A DNA stretch of 64,000 bases, from NCBI RefSeq assembly GCF_019175365.1, contig NZ_CP059572.1:2232001-2296000 (forward strand). The letters run 5' to 3'. Source of the DNA: Actinomadura graeca (GTDB lineage: Bacteria; Actinomycetota; Actinomycetes; Streptosporangiales; Streptosporangiaceae). The position numbers and the translations under genes were made by a program. Below, one piece after another: positions 32,980-41,167 of this stretch (positions are counted from its first letter, which is position 1; each line of letters begins with the position of its first letter). A model generated the notes under the pieces. It saw only the letters and a list, made by a program, of their open reading frames with translations. It had not been told where the DNA came from and did no database searches.

Positions 32980-34794
32980 TCAGTTCTCGGGGTCCAGCAT
33001 CGGGAAGACGAGCCGGCCGGAGTCGGGCACGACGACCTGCGTCGCGGCGGCGAGGCGCCCGGCGTCCGCCTGGTCCAGGCGCAGCAGCGCCGTCCGGCCG
33101 AGCCGCCGCCACGCGGCGTCGAGGCGCTCGGAGGAGTCGAGGACGACGGCGCTGGTCAGGCGGGGATGCCGCTCGATCCGCCGCAGCTCCCGCCGCCAGT
33201 CGACCCCGCGCGGGCAGGGGAGGACGCCGTCCGGGTCGTCCCGCGGGGGATGCGGCGGGCGGTCGCCGAAGAACAGCGTCACCACCCTCCGCTTGGCGGG
33301 GATCTTGCGGACGCCCTGGGCCACCAGCCCGAGGGCCTCCTCGACGGGCGCGCCCAGCACCCGGTCGGGACGGACCGAGCGGAGCCCGGCGAGGGTGTCC
33401 AGCGCCGACGCGGCGGGCGCGAGCCAGGCGCCCTCCAGGACGCCGGCGTGCTCCTGCTCCAGCCGGAAGTCGTGCCTGCCGTAGGCGACCACCGCGACGC
33501 CGAGCTGCTCGGGGCGGGGGAAGCGCCGCTTCACCAGCTTGACGAACTCGGTCGCGAGCCTGCGGCGCGACTCGAACCCGCCGCCGCACCGGTCGATCAC
33601 GCAGATGACGTCGAGCTCGGTCGTCTCGGGGACGAGGCGGTCCGGCAGCGTCGCCATCAGCTCCGACCAGGACCGGCGCTCCGGCTCGACCCCGCCGGGC
33701 TCCACGAACTTGACCTGCCCCGCGCCGGCCAGGACCGCGCGGAGCCGGTGCCGTCCGGCGGGGAGCCGCACGACGCCGGTGAACAGCGCGCGGGGGCCGT
33801 CGTCCCGCCACGTCACGACCGCGAGGACGGTCCCGTCGTCGTGCGGGTGGACGCAGCGCAGGCTCACCGCGCTCTCGGTGCCGACCTCGTCGCCCGCGGC
33901 GAACAGCTGCGTCCCGATCGGCAGGATCCTGCCGGAGGACTCGATCTCGACGACCACCAGGTCCAGCGGGGCGCGAAGGGGAAGGGCCGCGACCGCGTCG
34001 CCGACGGCGGCGGCGACGTCGACGCCGATGAGGCGGGAGGGCGATCGCCGGTGGTCGTGCGGATCGGGCGCCGTCCACGCGTCCGGCGCGTTCCCTCCGG
34101 CGTCGCCCGCCAGCCTCGCGAGGTCGGCCAGCGCCCGTTCGGGCACGGGCCACCCGGGCGCGGTGCAGACGAGTTCGAGCCGGTGCCCGTCCGGCGGCGC
34201 GACCTGCTCCTCCAGGTTCCGGCGCAGCTCGCTCCACAGCCGCGCGTGGTCGACGCCGCCGAGGCCGCCCGCCAGCCGGAACCTCAGCTCCTGGAGGGAG
34301 CCGGTGGCCAGCATCGGCACCAGCGCCGTCCAGGGCACGGCCGGGCGGGGACGCGGGCGGGGCAGGCCGAACCCGTCCATGACGATGACGGTGACGGTGA
34401 TCCCGGACTCGCCCGCCTCGGCGATCGCGAGGCGGCCCCGGTCGGACAGCTCGGCGATGGCCTGCTGGATGCGGCCGCGGAACCGCTCGGCCGGGTCGCC
34501 TCCGGCCTCGGCCCGGCGCAGCGCCTCGTCCCATTCCGCCGTGCTCGGCCGGCCGCCCCGGATGAAGGGCAGGTCACGCCCGCCGGACGGTGACATCCGG
34601 GCGGCTGCGACGGCGTCGAAGGCCCGCTGTGCCGCCGTGAGCCGCTCACCCTCGTCCGGGCCGTCCCCCCGACCCTCCGGGTGCCCGGCCGTACTCGGGG
34701 ACGACGGCCACCATCCGCATGCGCAGGGCGCGTTCGTGTCACTTAAAGCAAAACAAACCGGACATTCCACATAGTCAACCTCATGATGCGACAT
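32980..34794 (-). CDS. Zinc-ribbon and vWA-like protein, first gene of the GAP1 operon
   Basis: 604 residues from the ATG at 34794 (GAGGG nine bases upstream; another ATG at 34812 is in frame). The N-terminus has a four-cysteine ribbon, ECPVCFALSDTNAPCACGW (C11, C14, C24, C26). A C-terminal vWA-like domain starts near residue 385 with DVICVIDRCGGGFESRRR; the usual DxSxS metal motif is changed to DRCGG, so metal binding is probably lost. Further vWA-like features are GVAVVAYGRHD and RRVVTLFFGDRPP. The centre contains two beta-rich segments. It is the promoter-proximal gene of the operon and only seven bases separate it from the GTPase gene, suggesting the two proteins work together. Confidence 0.7.
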   Translation of the reverse strand: MSHHEVDYVECPVCFALSDTNAPCACGWWPSSPSTAGHPEGRGDGPDEGERLTAAQRAFDAVAAARMSPSGGRDLPFIRGGRPSTAEWDEALRRAEAGGDPAERFRGRIQQAIAELSDRGRLAIAEAGESGITVTVIVMDGFGLPRPRPRPAVPWTALVPMLATGSLQELRFRLAGGLGGVDHARLWSELRRNLEEQVAPPDGHRLELVCTAPGWPVPERALADLARLAGDAGGNAPDAWTAPDPHDHRRSPSRLIGVDVAAAVGDAVAALPLRAPLDLVVVEIESSGRILPIGTQLFAAGDEVGTESAVSLRCVHPHDDGTVLAVVTWRDDGPRALFTGVVRLPAGRHRLRAVLAGAGQVKFVEPGGVEPERRSWSELMATLPDRLVPETTELDVICVIDRCGGGFESRRRLATEFVKLVKRRFPRPEQLGVAVVAYGRHDFRLEQEHAGVLEGAWLAPAASALDTLAGLRSVRPDRVLGAPVEEALGLVAQGVRKIPAKRRVVTLFFGDRPPHPPRDDPDGVLPCPRGVDWRRELRRIERHPRLTSAVVLDSSERLDAAWRRLGRTALLRLDQADAGRLAAATQVVVPDSGRLVFPMLDPEN

Positions 34795-35235
34795 AGAGGT
34801 TTTCCCTCGCATCGCATGTTTGTCGCCCAAAGCCGGGTGGGATGGAGATCACTGATCTTTTCATACAGGCTCGCGCGCCCCCGCGAATAATCGACTGCCC
34901 CGTTCGATCGAAACCCCTTCACCCGGCACGGTGTTGCCATGCCGGGCCCCCCACTCCGGCATAGTAGGCACACCGGACCCACTGTCCGCAAAAGCGCACC
35001 AGACCTGCCTTTGTCCGGAACCGGTCACCGCCGTCCCCCGGCTGGAGCGGGATCCGGCACCCGCGATGAGGTACAGCTAGATCCGTGGATTCGCGCGATT
35101 GATCGTCCGAATGCGTACATCTACCTTTTCGGCGTGGGCGTCCGTCCGTACACTCGCCGGGGCCGGTGCCGACGGGGGCCGAGAAAGATCGAACGGATCA
35201 CACCGGGCCCGGTGGCGGCAGCAAGGGGGAGGCTA
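34795..35235. other. Divergent intergenic region between the two halves of the GAP1/DUF4407 island
   Basis: This 441-base gap is the least GC-rich stretch of the area and must hold promoters for both directions. A short inverted repeat, AGATC-ACT-GATCT, lies at 34846-34858, upstream of the minus-strand operon. A plus-strand open frame from 34939 runs into the DUF4407 gene but has no family match before the TTG at 35236. Confidence 0.5.
35099..35127 (+). promoter_or_regulatory. Candidate sigma-70-type promoter for the DUF4407-kinase operon
   Basis: TTGATC at 35099-35104 and TACCTT at 35122-35127 are 17 bases apart and sit about 110 bases before the TTG start. The assignment is by pattern only. 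Confidence 0.4.
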
Positions 35236-36768
35236 TTGAAGAACGTTCTGGTGTGGCTTTCCGGCGCCCGCGCGGAGGTCCTCGAATTAAGCCCGGGCGA
35301 CAAGCCGAAATACGTCGGAGTCGGCAGCGCCATTCTGATCACCGGCTCGATCGCCGGGGTGGCCATGGCGTTCGCCCTGCAGAGCGCCGTGCAGGTCATG
35401 ACGCCGCTGGCGGTGGCCTTCGGGCTGGCGTGGGCGCTCGGGATCATCATGCTGGACCGCTGGCTGGTCAGCTCCATCCAGCGCGGCTCGAAACGGCAGA
35501 ACCTGCTGACGGCCGTGCCCCGGCTGGCGCTGGCCGTGCTGTTCGGGCTGGTCATCTCCACGCCGATCGTCCTGCGCATCTTCGAGCCGGAGATCGCGGC
35601 GGAGATCGCGCGCATCCACCAGGCGGACGCCGACTCCTTCCAGGAGCGCCAGAAGAACGGGGACCTGGGCAAGGAGATCGCCGCGCTGACGGCCCAGCGC
35701 GGCGGCCTGGAGAAGATCATCGCGAGCGGCGGCGACGCGCCGCGCAACCCCGGTGACGACCCAGTGATCATCGGGCTCCAGTCCCAGCTCAAGCAGGCGC
35801 AGGCGGGCAGCGAGGCGGCCTACAAGAAGCTCCAGTGCCAGCTCTACGGCCCCTGCAAGCCGAAGGGGCGCGGCCCGCTCGCCGAGGCCGCGCAGAAGGC
35901 GTACGACTCGGCCCAGCGGCAGGTCGCCTCGATCAACGGCCAGATCGAGGACCGCAAGCGCCGCCTCGCGTCCAACGACGACAAGAGCCGCGCGCAGCGC
36001 GTCGCCGACGCCAAGACGGCCCTGCCCGGAGTGCGCAAGAGGCTGGACGAGCAGATCGCGCGGCAGGAGGCGCTGCAGAAGACCTTCACCGCGAAGCAGC
36101 AGAGCTCCAACGGCCTGCTCATCAGGATCAAGGCGCTCGACCAGCTCGCGGCGCAGGACGGCTCCATGCGGACGGCCCACCGCGCGCTGATCCTGCTCTT
36201 CACCGTGATCGAGATCCTGCCCGTGCTGGTCAAGCTGCTGATGCTGTTCCTGCCCGAGAGCACCTACGACAAGCTCTCGAAGGTGCAGGAGAAGGAGGAC
36301 CTCGCCCGCGCCAAACTGCTGATCCGCACATCCTCCGGGACCGCGGACGCCAAGATCGACGATGCCATCCGCGAGATCTGGGGGATCCCCGCGGAGCCGG
36401 AGAAGGAAGGGACGCCGGCCAAGGGAACCGGCATCCTCGACGACGACGATGATCCGGGACGGGAATGGAACGCCGGGCTCCCCCACGAGACCGGCAGCCC
36501 GCACCGCTGGGACGCCGAGCAGCTGATGAACATGCCGGACGACCACGTGTACGGCCATGGCGACGAGGACCAGGACTTCGGCGACGTCCTCCCGCCCGCG
36601 GCACCGGGCCGCGAGGACGGCAACGCCGACCTTCCGAGATCACCGGCCGCCGGGGGCCCGCGGTCCAGCAGGACCAGGTCCCCGATGCCCGAGCCCCGGC
36701 AGGAACGGGCCACGTCCCGGCTCGACACCGAGGACGGGACCGACCGGCTGCTGGAGTTCGACAACTGA
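35236..36768 (+). CDS. DUF4407-family membrane protein with a long coiled coil
   Basis: 510 residues from a TTG at 35236, directly behind AAGGGGGAGG; an earlier start adds about 99 residues without a pattern. Three membrane helices lie at about 26-50, 54-75 and 91-113, then a coiled-coil region with heptad-like Gln/Lys/Glu repeats (about 120-310), including a small two-cysteine loop CQLYGPC, and a fourth helix at about 315-340 (ALILLFTVIEILPVLVKLLML). The cytoplasmic tail is acidic and disordered (DDDDD, later ELLEFDN at the end). This layout is that of DUF4407 proteins. It is followed after 47 bases by a Ser/Thr kinase, which could phosphorylate the Ser/Thr-rich tail. Confidence 0.8.
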   Translation: MKNVLVWLSGARAEVLELSPGDKPKYVGVGSAILITGSIAGVAMAFALQSAVQVMTPLAVAFGLAWALGIIMLDRWLVSSIQRGSKRQNLLTAVPRLALAVLFGLVISTPIVLRIFEPEIAAEIARIHQADADSFQERQKNGDLGKEIAALTAQRGGLEKIIASGGDAPRNPGDDPVIIGLQSQLKQAQAGSEAAYKKLQCQLYGPCKPKGRGPLAEAAQKAYDSAQRQVASINGQIEDRKRRLASNDDKSRAQRVADAKTALPGVRKRLDEQIARQEALQKTFTAKQQSSNGLLIRIKALDQLAAQDGSMRTAHRALILLFTVIEILPVLVKLLMLFLPESTYDKLSKVQEKEDLARAKLLIRTSSGTADAKIDDAIREIWGIPAEPEKEGTPAKGTGILDDDDDPGREWNAGLPHETGSPHRWDAEQLMNMPDDHVYGHGDEDQDFGDVLPPAAPGREDGNADLPRSPAAGGPRSSRTRSPMPEPRQERATSRLDTEDGTDRLLEFDN

Positions 36769-36815
36769 TCCGGCGGCCGGGCGGACGATTCGCGACGACA
36801 GTGGGAGTGCCCTGA

Positions 36816-38525
36816 GTGGCGGTTCAATCCGGCGGCGGGCGGTTCGAGCGGGTGCGCAAGCTCGGCGAGGGCGGCATGGGCAGCGTCTGGCTCGCCTGGG
36901 ACAGCAGCCTGGAGCGCAACGTCGCGGTGAAGGAGATGCACACGGGCGTGCCGGCGGGCGGCGGGCGGCCGCCGCTCTCGTCGTCCCGGGTGCTGCGGGA
37001 GGCGCGGGCGGCCTCCCGGCTGCGGCACCCGAACATCGTCCAGATCCTGGAGCTGATCGAGAGCGCCGACGCCCCGCTGATCGTCATGGAGTACATCGAG
37101 GGCGAGTCGCTGGCGGAGTGGATCACGCGGAAGCCGGGCGCGCTGTCGGAGGACCGGGTCGCCGAGATCGGCATCGCGGTGCTGGACGCGCTCATCGCCG
37201 CGCACGCGGAGAGGGTGGTGCACCGGGACATCAAGCCGGCGAACATCCTGATCCAGCGGGCCACCGCGCCCGGCGATCCGCTCGGGCCGCGGGTCCGGCT
37301 GATCGACTTCGGGAACGCGGCGATCGAGGGCCACCAGCTCACCACGCGCAGCTCCCTGATCGGCACCCTGGCCTACGTCGCGCCCGAGCGCTTCAGCCGC
37401 GCGTCGGGCCCCGAGGTGGACCTGTGGTCCCTGGGGGTCACGCTGTACCAGGCGATGGAGCTCCGCCTGCCGTTCGCCCGCGACCAGGAGGCGGAGCTGA
37501 TCTACGCGCTGCTCCACGAGCCGCCGGACCCGATGGCCAGGGCGGGGCGGCTGGCTCCGGTGATCGTCCAGATGCTCGACAAGGACCCGGGCCGCCGGCT
37601 GGACGCGCGGACGGCGCGCGACATGCTCCGCCAGGTCCTCGCGGGGCCGGTGGGCCCGCCGCCCCCGCGGGCCCCTCGCCGCACCGTCTCCGGAGGGTCC
37701 TCCCCCCGCCCGGCCACGACCCGGCAGGTCGGACAGAGCAGGCGGGACGAACAGCCCAATCAGGACGGACCGGCCGAGCAGAACGGACCGGCCGAGCAGG
37801 GCGAACGGGACGGACGGGCCGCTCCGGCGGACGTGCCGCCCTCCTGGCGCCCGCCGGGCGGGTTCGCCGCGATCGTCGCGCGCAACCCGAAGCAGGCCGC
37901 GGCGCTACTCCGCGAGCAGGGGCCGCGCGCCTCGGCCCGGGTCCTGGACCGCCTGGAACCCGGCTCGGACGAGGCGCTCTCGGTGGTGACGGCGCTGGGC
38001 CCCGCCTTCGCGGCGGAGGTGCTCGGGCACACCCGTCCGGAGACGGCCGTGGCGATGCTGCGCCGTCTCGACCTGGAGCGGGCCGTCCGGCTGCTGGTCC
38101 TGGTCCCGGCCAGGGGCGTCGCCGCGATCCTCGCCGCGATGCGCCCGGACGACCGTCCGACGGCCCGGCTCCTGCGCGCGCTGCCCCCCGGGCACGCGGC
38201 GCGGGTGCTGAACGACGTCGCGCCGGCGCAGGCCATCGCCGTCCTGGAGGTCCTGGAACCGGCGCGCACGGCGGACGTCCTCGCGCGGATGAGCCCCCGG
38301 CGGGCCGCGGTGCTGCTCGACCAGGCCCCCGGGGATCCGCGCCGCGCGGCCGTCCTCGTCCAGGCGTTCCCCCGCGAGCGGCTCGGCGGCGTGCTGGACC
38401 GGATGGACGCCTCGCGGGTCGCCGAGATCCTCCTCGTCCACCCCGGCCAGGCGGCACATCACCTCCAGCTGATGCGTCCCGCGGAACGCCAGCGGGTCAT
38501 CGACGCCCTGCATCGCCTGGACTGA
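36816..38525 (+). CDS. Ser/Thr protein kinase with C-terminal MgtE-N-like repeats
   Basis: 569 residues from a GTG (GGGAG nine bases upstream). The kinase domain (about 10-285) is complete: glycine loop GEGGMGSVW, lysine VAVKEM (K39), HRDIKPANIL, DFG in LIDFGNA, and GTLAYVAPE. There is no membrane helix, so unlike PknB it is soluble. A linker with GPAEQNGPAEQGE repeats leads to about 190 residues of short helical repeats of the form AARVLDRLEP, AAEVLGHTRPETAVAMLRRL and so on, like the MgtE N-domain superhelix that senses ligands in Mg2+ channels. The kinase is the second gene after DUF4407, so it may regulate that membrane protein and the facing GTPase operon. Confidence 0.85.
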   Translation: MAVQSGGGRFERVRKLGEGGMGSVWLAWDSSLERNVAVKEMHTGVPAGGGRPPLSSSRVLREARAASRLRHPNIVQILELIESADAPLIVMEYIEGESLAEWITRKPGALSEDRVAEIGIAVLDALIAAHAERVVHRDIKPANILIQRATAPGDPLGPRVRLIDFGNAAIEGHQLTTRSSLIGTLAYVAPERFSRASGPEVDLWSLGVTLYQAMELRLPFARDQEAELIYALLHEPPDPMARAGRLAPVIVQMLDKDPGRRLDARTARDMLRQVLAGPVGPPPPRAPRRTVSGGSSPRPATTRQVGQSRRDEQPNQDGPAEQNGPAEQGERDGRAAPADVPPSWRPPGGFAAIVARNPKQAAALLREQGPRASARVLDRLEPGSDEALSVVTALGPAFAAEVLGHTRPETAVAMLRRLDLERAVRLLVLVPARGVAAILAAMRPDDRPTARLLRALPPGHAARVLNDVAPAQAIAVLEVLEPARTADVLARMSPRRAAVLLDQAPGDPRRAAVLVQAFPRERLGGVLDRMDASRVAEILLVHPGQAAHHLQLMRPAERQRVIDALHRLD

Positions 38526-38580
38526 CGCCCGCGCCTGGCGAAGGCCCCACGAGGCGCCCCCGCCCACACCCGGCGATCGG

Positions 38581-38757
38581 TCAGCGGCCGGCGGGCTCTG
38601 GTGCGGGACGAGGGGGACGGTACGCGCGGCGCCAAAGCAGTTCGAGGGGGCCGCGGTCGAAGCGGCGGAGCCAGAGGACGGCCGCCGCCATGGTCGGCGC
38701 GCAGATCCCCGCCCAGGCGGCGACCGTCCACGTCCCGCCGCGCCCGTTCGGCACGAG
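38581..38757 (-). pseudogene. DUF418 (YeiB-like) membrane protein, C-terminal remnant
   Basis: The minus-strand frame ending at 38581 reads WTVAAWAGICAPTMAAAVLW, then LRRFDRGPLELLWRRAYRPP before its stop. The last helix followed by FRRGPLEWLWR-type residues is the signature end of DUF418 proteins. No other part of such a gene exists upstream, where the amidohydrolase gene ends. The rest of the 300 bases between the kinase and the amidohydrolase (38526-38829) holds no gene. Confidence 0.55.
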
Positions 38758-38829
38758 ACTGTTAGCCGCCGCCGGTCAGCGTGCGAAGGACCTGCCCGTC
38801 AAGGATGCGCTTGCAGGGGGGGTGCGCTG

Positions 38830-40401
38830 CTAAGGGGCGCGCTTGTAGGGGGCGCGCTTGTAGGGGGCGCGCTTGTAGGGGGCATGGCAGCCGCAGCCGA
38901 CGCGCGCCGCGCGCAGGCCCTCGCGCGGCGCAGCGGCGGCCTTCTCGACGTCCGCCAGCATCCGCCTCCGGTGCTCGGCGGTGATCAGCCGTCCGCCGGC
39001 CACGACCGCGTGGATCCGGGTGGTGTTGCCGATGTCGGCGAGGGGGTCGGCGTCCAGCACGACCAGGTCGGCGAGCCTGCCGGGACGGACCGACCCCAGG
39101 TCCCGCTCGGCGCCGAGGTACCGGGCCGGTTCGAGCGTGGCGGTCGCGATCGCTTCCAGGGGCGTGAGGCCGGCGCGGACGAGCAGGGCCAGTTCCTCGT
39201 GGAGGCTGAAGCCCGGGTAGGCGTAGATGAACCCCGCCTCGCTGCCGCCCATCAGCCCCACCCCGGCCTTCCGCATCGCGCCGACGAAGCGGAGCCTGCG
39301 GTCGAACAGCTCGCGCTGCTGCCGGACCTCCTCGGGCGTGCGCCCGGGCAGGTAGATGTTGTCCACGGCCCACCGCCACCACTCCCGGTCCTCGGCGGGG
39401 ACGTACTTCAGCCGCGGATCGTCCAGTGAGAGGTCCTCGGGACGGTCCACGATGAGGTGCATGCTCAGCGTGGGCGTCACCCGGGTCCCGTTGGCGGCCA
39501 GCCGGTCGAAGAGGGCGGCGGCGCGCCGGGGGTCCGGATGCCCGCTGGCAAGCCACTCCACCTTGTGGAACCGGCGGAACCATCCGGCGTAGTCGCCCGG
39601 CTCGATCGTGATGGCGTCCAGTGCCTTGCGGACCTGCCGGTCGCGGGCCGAGGTGGCGCACCACAGCGTGTGGACGTGCTCGATGCCGCGCTGGCCGAGG
39701 TCGCTCGCCCACGCGGGGGCGACCTTGTCGGGGCAGTGCCCGGCGAGCGGGAGGCCCTGCCGCCGCGCCTCGTCCGCGACCGCCCGGAAGGACGCCGCGT
39801 CCAGCCTGGAGTAGATCTTGACGAAGTCGGCCCCCTCCGCCTTGACCCGCCGCACCGCCCGGCGCGCCTCGGCCTCCCCGGTGACCAGGAGGGCGCCGTC
39901 CGGATCGTCCGGCCCGGCCAGCAGCGAGGGCGAGCCGTCGATGATCGTGCTCGCGATCGTCCACCGGGGTCCCGCCAGGACGCCGCGCGCGATGTCCTCG
40001 CGCCACCGCCGGACGACCGGGGAACCGGCCATCTCGCGGACCGTGGTGACCCCGTTGGCCAGGTAGAGCGGCGGGGAGATCTCGTGGGTCCCGATGCTGT
40101 GCGCGTGCATCTCGCACAGCCCCGGGATCACGTACCTGCCCGGCAGGTCGAGGACCGTGACCCCGTGGTGCACCGGCACCTCGTCGCGGCGTCCCACGGC
40201 GATGACGCGGTCGCCCTCGATCAGCACGGTGCTGTCCGGCCGGGGCCGCGGGCGGGTGGCGTCGATGACCGTGACGCCCCGCAGCGCCAGGCGGGGCCGG
40301 GGACCGGCGGCGGCCGGGGCACGGGACGCGCCCACGGCCAGCGCGGCGCCCGCCGCGGCGCCGCCGACGAGGACGCCGCGGCGTGAGATCGGATGTGGCA
40401 T
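38830..40401 (-). CDS. Tat-exported amidohydrolase family protein
   Basis: 523 residues from the ATG at 40401 with GGGGGAG upstream. The N-terminus is a twin-arginine signal: ISRRGVLVGGAAAGAALAVG, then ASRAPAAAG. The amidohydrolase fold follows: LRGVTVIDATRP, the metal motif GLCEMHAHS (His-x-His), a Lys in ADFVKIYSRLD that could be the bridging residue, GHCPD, HVHTLW and GGSEAG. The last segment, GRLADLVVLDADPLADIGN, is the usual C-terminal strand. Relatives are extracellular imidazolonepropionase- or prolidase-like hydrolases. The substrate is unknown. The C-terminus ends in three APYKR repeats, which the family lacks. It is divergent from a TetR gene with a strong operator between, so it is probably regulated by it. 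Confidence 0.85.
   Translation of the reverse strand: MPHPISRRGVLVGGAAAGAALAVGASRAPAAAGPRPRLALRGVTVIDATRPRPRPDSTVLIEGDRVIAVGRRDEVPVHHGVTVLDLPGRYVIPGLCEMHAHSIGTHEISPPLYLANGVTTVREMAGSPVVRRWREDIARGVLAGPRWTIASTIIDGSPSLLAGPDDPDGALLVTGEAEARRAVRRVKAEGADFVKIYSRLDAASFRAVADEARRQGLPLAGHCPDKVAPAWASDLGQRGIEHVHTLWCATSARDRQVRKALDAITIEPGDYAGWFRRFHKVEWLASGHPDPRRAAALFDRLAANGTRVTPTLSMHLIVDRPEDLSLDDPRLKYVPAEDREWWRWAVDNIYLPGRTPEEVRQQRELFDRRLRFVGAMRKAGVGLMGGSEAGFIYAYPGFSLHEELALLVRAGLTPLEAIATATLEPARYLGAERDLGSVRPGRLADLVVLDADPLADIGNTTRIHAVVAGGRLITAEHRRRMLADVEKAAAAPREGLRAARVGCGCHAPYKRAPYKRAPYKRAP
38834..38878. repeat. Three perfect 15-bp tandem repeats at the 3' end of the amidohydrolase gene
   Basis: The unit GGGGCGCGCTTGTAG occurs three times head to tail at 38834-38848, 38849-38863 and 38864-38878. 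On the minus strand each unit adds five residues of an APYKR repeat to the protein's C-terminus. A degenerate unit (GCGCTTGCAGGGG) is visible just beyond the stop codon near 38808, so the array once extended further or slipped across the stop. Confidence 0.85.
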
Positions 40402-40459
40402 GGGACTCCCCCGCTCCGGATGCTCGCCGCCGGATCGCGGCGCCCCCGCAACGTATACA

Positions 40460-40510
40460 GCGTCTGAGACAAATTTCAAGACATTTGTCTCAGACGCTTC
40501 TCTCAGACGC
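40460..40510. promoter_or_regulatory. TetR operator: perfect 15-bp inverted repeat plus an extra half-site
   Basis: GCGTCTGAGACAAAT at 40460-40474 and its exact reverse complement at 40483-40497 are separated by eight bases. A further half-site TCTCAGACGC lies at 40501-40510. The array spans the short region between the divergent amidohydrolase and TetR genes and overlaps both expected promoters, so the TetR protein very probably represses both genes. Confidence 0.82.
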
Positions 40511-40525
40511 TGATATCATCCGGCC

Positions 40526-41098
40526 ATGGGAAACCGCGAGCAACTGCTGGTCGCCGCCAGGGAGTGCCTGGAACAGAAGGGCTACGCGCGGACGACCGCC
40601 CGCGACGTCACCGCGGCGGCGGGGACGAGCCTGGCCGCCATCGGCTACCACTTCGGCTCGACCGAGGCGATGCTGAACACCGCCCTCCACCAGGCGATGG
40701 AGGAGTGGGGCGAGCGCCTCGGGCAGGCGGTGCGGGAGGTCGCCGACGGCACCGCGTCCCCGGCACGGCGCTTCGAGCTGATCTGGGCGCGGATCGTCGC
40801 GTCGTTCGAGTCCGACCGCCCGCTGTGGGCCGCCCTGTCGGAGATGATGGTCCAGGCCCAGCACGTCCCCGCGCTCCGCGAGTCGCTCACCGCGAGCATG
40901 GCCGAAGGGCGCGCCGGCCTGGCGGAGATCTTCGGCGAGGCGGGCGCGCCCGGCGACCCCGCGAGCGCCCGGCTGATCGGAACGCTGTGCCAGGCGCTGC
41001 TCACCGGGCTGATGATGCGCCTGCTGATCGACCCGGAGGAGCCGCCGTCGGGCGGCGACATCACCGAGGCGATCCGCCTGCTGCTGGGCTCGGACTGA
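40526..41098 (+). CDS. TetR-family repressor
   Basis: 190 residues. The N-terminal helix-turn-helix domain is typical: REQLLVAARECLEQKGYARTTA, split here at LLVAARECLEQKGY and TTARDVTAAAGTSLAAIGYHFGS. The C-terminal ligand domain is helical with a WAALSEMMVQ segment. The ATG has no ribosome-binding site and TATCAT lies at 40514-40519, seven bases before it, so the mRNA may be leaderless. A large inverted-repeat operator lies immediately upstream. Expected role: repression of itself and the divergent amidohydrolase, relieved by an unknown ligand. Confidence 0.9.
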   Translation: MGNREQLLVAARECLEQKGYARTTARDVTAAAGTSLAAIGYHFGSTEAMLNTALHQAMEEWGERLGQAVREVADGTASPARRFELIWARIVASFESDRPLWAALSEMMVQAQHVPALRESLTASMAEGRAGLAEIFGEAGAPGDPASARLIGTLCQALLTGLMMRLLIDPEEPPSGGDITEAIRLLLGSD

Positions 41099-41167
41099 CC
41101 CCCGCGTCCCGGCCGCCGCTCCCGGCCGCCGCCCCGGCCGCCGCCGCGGTCGCCCGGCGGTCCCGGG

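Noticed and set aside
34846..34858. AGATC-ACT-GATCT inverted repeat
   Set aside because: Only five base pairs per arm; cannot be told from chance.
38834..38878. Direct repeats as a CRISPR array
   Set aside because: Units are 15 bp, contiguous, without spacers, and lie inside a coding region; no cas genes.
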